Assembly: GCF_003024805.1 (NCBI RefSeq)
Contig: NZ_PUEC01000023.1
Coordinates: 1-58,245 of the forward strand
Source of the DNA: Duncaniella muris
GTDB taxonomy: Bacteria; Bacteroidota; Bacteroidia; Bacteroidales; Muribaculaceae
Length of the DNA: 58,245 nucleotides
Direction: 5' to 3'
Under the pieces are notes generated by a model. That model was not told the DNA's origin and did not search any database. It saw only the letters and a list, made by a program, of their open reading frames with translations. A program made the position numbers and the translations under genes. Shown here in pieces: positions 55,462 through 58,245 of the stretch (the first letter of the stretch is position 1; each line of letters opens with the position of its first letter).

Positions 55462-55755
55462 ATGACTTACGATCAGGAAATCCGCAGCTCGAAAGTGGTA
55501 TTGATGGAGTTTTACGCATCATGGTGTCCTCACTGCCAGAGGATGATGCCTGTTGTGGCCCAGGTCAAGGAACTGCTTGACGGAAGGGCCAATGTGTGTC
55601 AGCTTGACATTGACAATAACAAGGAAGCGGCTGAAGCGGCTGATGTCAGGTCGATACCCTCGTTTCTGATCTATGTTGACGGCAAGGAGGCCTGGCGCCA
55701 TACCGGTGAGATTGACGGCGAGGTTCTGCTGAGCAAAATTGAATCGTTTCTTTAG
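55462..55755 (+). CDS. thioredoxin-family protein with WCPHC active site
   Basis: 97 residues with a single thioredoxin fold. The active site is C22-P-H-C25 (ASWCPHCQRM) instead of the CGPC of thioredoxin; CPHC is typical of DsbA-like oxidases and tends to raise the redox potential. cis-Pro is in RSIPSFLIY. No signal peptide is seen. It starts 66 bases before the VKOR fusion gene, and both concern disulfides, so a shared pathway is likely. Confidence 0.88.
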   Translation: MTYDQEIRSSKVVLMEFYASWCPHCQRMMPVVAQVKELLDGRANVCQLDIDNNKEAAEAADVRSIPSFLIYVDGKEAWRHTGEIDGEVLLSKIESFL

Positions 55756-55821
55756 GCCGGACTGACTAATTTTTTTCGACTGTCAAATTGAGTTGCTTAA
55801 CGAGAATAGAACTGCATTACT

Positions 55822-56865
55822 ATGGCTGCTACCGCTACACTGATGAGCGATTTTCTGAAAGAATTGGGCGTGAGACACACGGCCGCTTATACTGACCGGC
55901 GTTTCAGCGAGATGCCTTTCAAGTCGCTTTTCGGGCTGTCGAAACTGCTCCAGGAGTATGGCGTTGACAATGAAGCGCTGCGCCTTGCCGAGAAGAGCGA
56001 GATCGGTAAGCTGCCGGTGCCGTTTCTTGCCGGAACAGACGGCGGTTTTGTGATTGTCACATCTGTCGGTGCTGACCGCATAGGCTATCTGACCCAGGGC
56101 GTGGCCGAGGCCATGCCACCGGATGAATTCAAGAAAGCCTGGAGCGGAGTGGTGCTGCTGGCCTATCCCGATGAGAAGTCGGTTGAGCCGGGCTATGCCG
56201 CACACGCGCGTGACCTGTTCATCGGTGAGGCTAAGAAGTGGGTGCTGGCCGCAGGCGCTGTTTTGCTGTTTCTCTATCTGTTTGTGTCGAACCGGATTTA
56301 TGCCGCATGGTCTACGGTTGGGCTGACGCTGATTGATCTTGCCGGACTGTGGCTGACTTACATGCTTGTGCAGAAGTCGCTGAAGATCAAGAGCCGTGCG
56401 GCTGACCGCGTCTGCGGGGTGTTGCAGGAAGGGGGCTGCGACAGTGTGCTTGAAACCAAGGCTTCGAAGTTTTTCGGGATCTTCGGCTGGAGCGAGGTGG
56501 GCTTTTCATATTTTTCGGTGAGCCTGCTCACGCTGCTGATCTTTCCGCAGTGGATCTGCTATCTGGCTCTCTGCAATGCCTGCTGCCTGCCGTTTACGTT
56601 CTGGAGCATATGGTATCAGAAGTTCCGGGCCAAGGCGTGGTGTACGCTCTGCGTGAGTGTTCAGGCCTCGTTGTGGCTGCTGTTTTTCTGCTACCTTGGC
56701 GGCGGATGGTTCAGGGGCGTCTTTCCGCTCAGGATCGAATTTTTTGTGCTCGGCCTGACTTATCTGACCGTTCTGTTGGGACTCAACCGCATACTACCGC
56801 TGATTGGCCGGCAGGAGAATGCCGGCAGCGCCAGCGGCGGGGCCGACCAGGCGGATAGGGTCTGA
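55822..56865 (+). CDS. degenerate C39-like domain fused to vitamin K epoxide reductase (VKOR)
   Basis: 347 residues. Residues 1-115 have the layout of a C39 peptidase (LKELGV, LLQEYGV, VPFLAGTDGGFVIVTSVGADRI, EFKKAWSGVVLLAY), but the catalytic cysteine is missing, so it probably binds rather than cuts peptides. A transmembrane segment (about 140-160) leads to a VKOR domain with loop cysteines C198 and C206 and the active-site C274-T-L-C277. VKOR proteins drive disulfide formation in the envelope. C39-VKOR fusions in Bacteroidetes commonly occur with double-glycine leader peptides, and one lies 87 bases downstream. Confidence 0.85.
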   Translation: MAATATLMSDFLKELGVRHTAAYTDRRFSEMPFKSLFGLSKLLQEYGVDNEALRLAEKSEIGKLPVPFLAGTDGGFVIVTSVGADRIGYLTQGVAEAMPPDEFKKAWSGVVLLAYPDEKSVEPGYAAHARDLFIGEAKKWVLAAGAVLLFLYLFVSNRIYAAWSTVGLTLIDLAGLWLTYMLVQKSLKIKSRAADRVCGVLQEGGCDSVLETKASKFFGIFGWSEVGFSYFSVSLLTLLIFPQWICYLALCNACCLPFTFWSIWYQKFRAKAWCTLCVSVQASLWLLFFCYLGGGWFRGVFPLRIEFFVLGLTYLTVLLGLNRILPLIGRQENAGSASGGADQADRV

Positions 56866-56952
56866 CTCCGGAACCCGAAAATGGTTCTGACATAAGAAGT
56901 TGAGATGTGATTAAGCCCATAAAATGTCATATGTTATAAAATAACATGCACT

Positions 56953-57108
56953 ATGAAAAAGATACAGCGTCCGCAACTGACCAATGCCGTCAGGCTCTCC
57001 GCCCGCGAGATGAACAGCCTGCACTTCTCGCCGAAACACACCGTCCTCACCCCCGCCTTGCTCGAAAAAATGGCGGGAGGGAGGACGGATGCTGATAAGG
57101 GGGCATAG
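56953..57108 (+). CDS. short double-glycine leader peptide (putative secreted-peptide precursor)
   Basis: A 51-codon frame, MKKIQRPQLTNAVRLSAREM to ALLEKMAGGRTDADKGA. It shows the features of Bacteroidetes GG-leader precursors: basic MKK start, LSAREMNSL element, then hydrophobic LTPALLEKMAGG with the GG at 42-43. The part after GG is only eight residues and has no cysteine, so either the mature product is tiny or the gene is a shortened relative. It was too short for routine gene calling. It follows the C39-VKOR gene and could be its partner. Confidence 0.55.
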   Translation: MKKIQRPQLTNAVRLSAREMNSLHFSPKHTVLTPALLEKMAGGRTDADKGA

Positions 57109-57139
57109 AGTTTTGCGTAATAGCTAAACTATAATGACA

Positions 57140-57727
57140 TTATCTGTAAATTGTGTCATCTGATTCGACCAGATGCGTTCCGGTATAAAAAAGAAACATT
57201 GTGCCGGCGCCGTTTGCTGTGTCATAGCAGATAACGAAATCACCTGAGACTTTATAGCGATAGATCCTTGACGATTCCTCGTCATAAAATCTGACATTAT
57301 CTTTCGAAAAACTGAGATGGTAACCTCCGCCTGACCAAGTTTTGCTCATGAGGATTTCTTGGGTAAGGTTGCCGGTTTTTTTAGCATATTCAGCTACCGG
57401 GACATTCAGTATCTGGCTTCTTCCGAGCAGAACGTCGTCGACGGTTGCCGAGATGTAGAATGGCAATTTTGACCAGTCGGCATTTTCGAATGTAGAGGTA
57501 TTTCCGATGGTCAGAGAGAGCACGCCGAAATCATCAGAAGTGGCCGATTTGGTCTCGGAGCATATTAACGAACCTGAGGAGTCGGTTATTTCGACTTTTA
57601 CACTGACTGTCTCGTCGGCTCTCGGCTGTCCGGTTGCAGCATCAAGGAGCGAGACCTGATAGCCTATCTGGGCGTTGAGAGTCAAAGTTGCAAATAATAC
57701 AAATAGAGTAAGAACAATTCGAATCAT
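57140..57727 (-). CDS. secreted protein, member 1 of a tandem variable pair
   Basis: 195 residues from the ATG at 57727, which begins a signal peptide (MIRIVLTLFVLFATLTLNAQ); an upstream ATG at 57781 lies inside the neighbour's stop region and is rejected. Residues 20-125 (GYQVSLLDAATGQPRADE, then a VLSLTIGNTSTFENADW core) form a beta-rich domain seen in Bacteroidales surface proteins, and AEYAKK closes it. The last 70 residues are a separate beta-sheet domain. The first domain is nearly identical in the next gene and the tail is not. Confidence 0.65.
   Translation of the reverse strand: MIRIVLTLFVLFATLTLNAQIGYQVSLLDAATGQPRADETVSVKVEITDSSGSLICSETKSATSDDFGVLSLTIGNTSTFENADWSKLPFYISATVDDVLLGRSQILNVPVAEYAKKTGNLTQEILMSKTWSGGGYHLSFSKDNVRFYDEESSRIYRYKVSGDFVICYDTANGAGTMFLFYTGTHLVESDDTIYR
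57411..57593 (-). repeat. identical block shared by the tandem pair, copy 1
   Basis: At least 183 bases are identical to 58063-58245, which is cut by the window end. It covers the conserved N-terminal domain of both proteins. Identity at third codon positions too points to recent duplication or gene conversion. Confidence 0.9.
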
Positions 57728-57761
57728 ATTTGATTGTGATTCATGTGAGGGTTGAAATGGA

Positions 57762-58245
57762 TCATTTGTAGTCCGTTCCATCTGCTTCGGCTAAACAAGA
57801 TCCTGTGTAAAAGAGATGTTTGGAATCTTTAGTCCCAGATCCATAGCAAACAATCAGATTTCCGAAAATGACATATTTATAGGTGGCGGAATATCCACCA
57901 TCGTAAGGATTAGAATGAACTAATGTTGCGGTTTCGTCTGTAAAGCGAAACGAATAAGAACCTTCTCCTTCGGAATAGCTACCGGTCCAGACTTTGCTTT
58001 TAAGGATGCTTTTATCAAGATCTGCAACTTTCTTGGCATATTCGGCTACCGGCACATTCAGAATCTGGCTTCTTCCGAGCAGAACGTCGTCGACGGTTGC
58101 CGAGATGTAGAATGGCAATTTTGACCAGTCGGCATTTTCGAATGTAGAGGTATTTCCGATGGTCAGAGAGAGCACGCCGAAATCATCAGAAGTGGCCGAT
58201 TTGGTCTCGGAGCATATTAACGAACCTGAGGAGTCGGTTATTTCG
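57762..58245 (-). CDS. secreted protein, member 2 of the tandem pair (cut by window end)
   Basis: Partial: about 160 C-terminal codons are visible and the start lies beyond the right edge. The stretch 58063-58245 is identical to 57411-57593 of member 1. After the shared AEYAKK segment the tail (SILKSKVWTGSYSEGEGSYS and on) differs but keeps the same plan (YKY, IVCYG, LFYTG, LxExDxTxY). Stop TGA at 57762-57764, 34 bases before the start of member 1. Confidence 0.65.
   Translation of the reverse strand, partial: EITDSSGSLICSETKSATSDDFGVLSLTIGNTSTFENADWSKLPFYISATVDDVLLGRSQILNVPVAEYAKKVADLDKSILKSKVWTGSYSEGEGSYSFRFTDETATLVHSNPYDGGYSATYKYVIFGNLIVCYGSGTKDSKHLFYTGSCLAEADGTDYK
58063..58245 (-). repeat. 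identical block shared by the tandem pair, copy 2
   Basis: Second copy of the 183-base block at 57411-57593, at an offset of 652 bases. It continues past the window edge. Confidence 0.9.

Overview
The window reads as a Bacteroidales chromosome, and I infer Muribaculaceae or a close relative. Promoters fit the Bacteroidetes pattern (TTTG, about 20 bases, TAnnTTTG) rather than the E. coli one. Genes lack strong Shine-Dalgarno sites, and the core gene set (aspS, nif3-like, zinc-ribbon protein, efp, queA, rpe, sufB, tsaD, cinA, OmpA barrel protein) is typical of the order. The genus is not provable from this stretch.

Positions 1 to about 25,000 are accessory DNA. A tyrosine recombinase (521-1765) stands alone at the left. 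A probable mobilizable element of about 9.7 kb follows, bounded by a 22-base imperfect direct repeat (2129-2150 and 11805-11826). It carries an outer-membrane barrel cargo gene, a MobV-type relaxase, a repeat-rich oriT-like spacer, a DUF3987 protein, an HTH protein, a KilA-N protein with a possible antisense RNA over its leader, and a second integrase. Next come an AT-rich spacer with a tetranucleotide (TGAN) array and an overlapping five-gene defence operon (13027-19557): fused m5C plus m6A methyltransferase, HNH nuclease, second m5C methyltransferase, DUF262 protein and HEPN protein. An IS5-family element has inserted at the stop codon of the last gene and separated it from its terminator. 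Beyond it lie an unassigned structured RNA, a tiny membrane peptide frame and a large secreted beta-helix/Fn3 protein. A 19-base direct repeat (110-128 and 24931-24949) brackets this whole region.

From 24,532 to 31,337 there is a duplicated aspS 5-prime end. The first copy is a fragment with its own promoter, the second is the intact gene. Between them sits a four-gene cassette: a PsiD/phosphatidylserine-decarboxylase-like pyruvoyl enzyme, a GadC-like APC exchanger, an MFS transporter and an outer-membrane porin. This looks like a decarboxylation/antiport module that takes up an amino acid and exports an amine.

From 31,206 rightward the sequence is mostly core. It holds aspS, nif3-like, zinc-ribbon, SlyD-like FKBP, efp, flavodiiron protein, a UDG-like protein, DedA, rpe, queA and FKBP. 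A patch of secreted or lipoprotein genes and a TPR-membrane-HTH regulator (41,483-45,878) follow. A leftward cvpA-sufB-rsmI-MBL run lacks sufC and sufD. Then come an OmpA-family porin, an acyltransferase, tsaD, cinA, thioredoxin, a degenerate C39-VKOR fusion and a double-glycine leader peptide gene. The right edge has two tandem, near-identical-headed and differently-tailed secreted proteins, the second cut by the window end.
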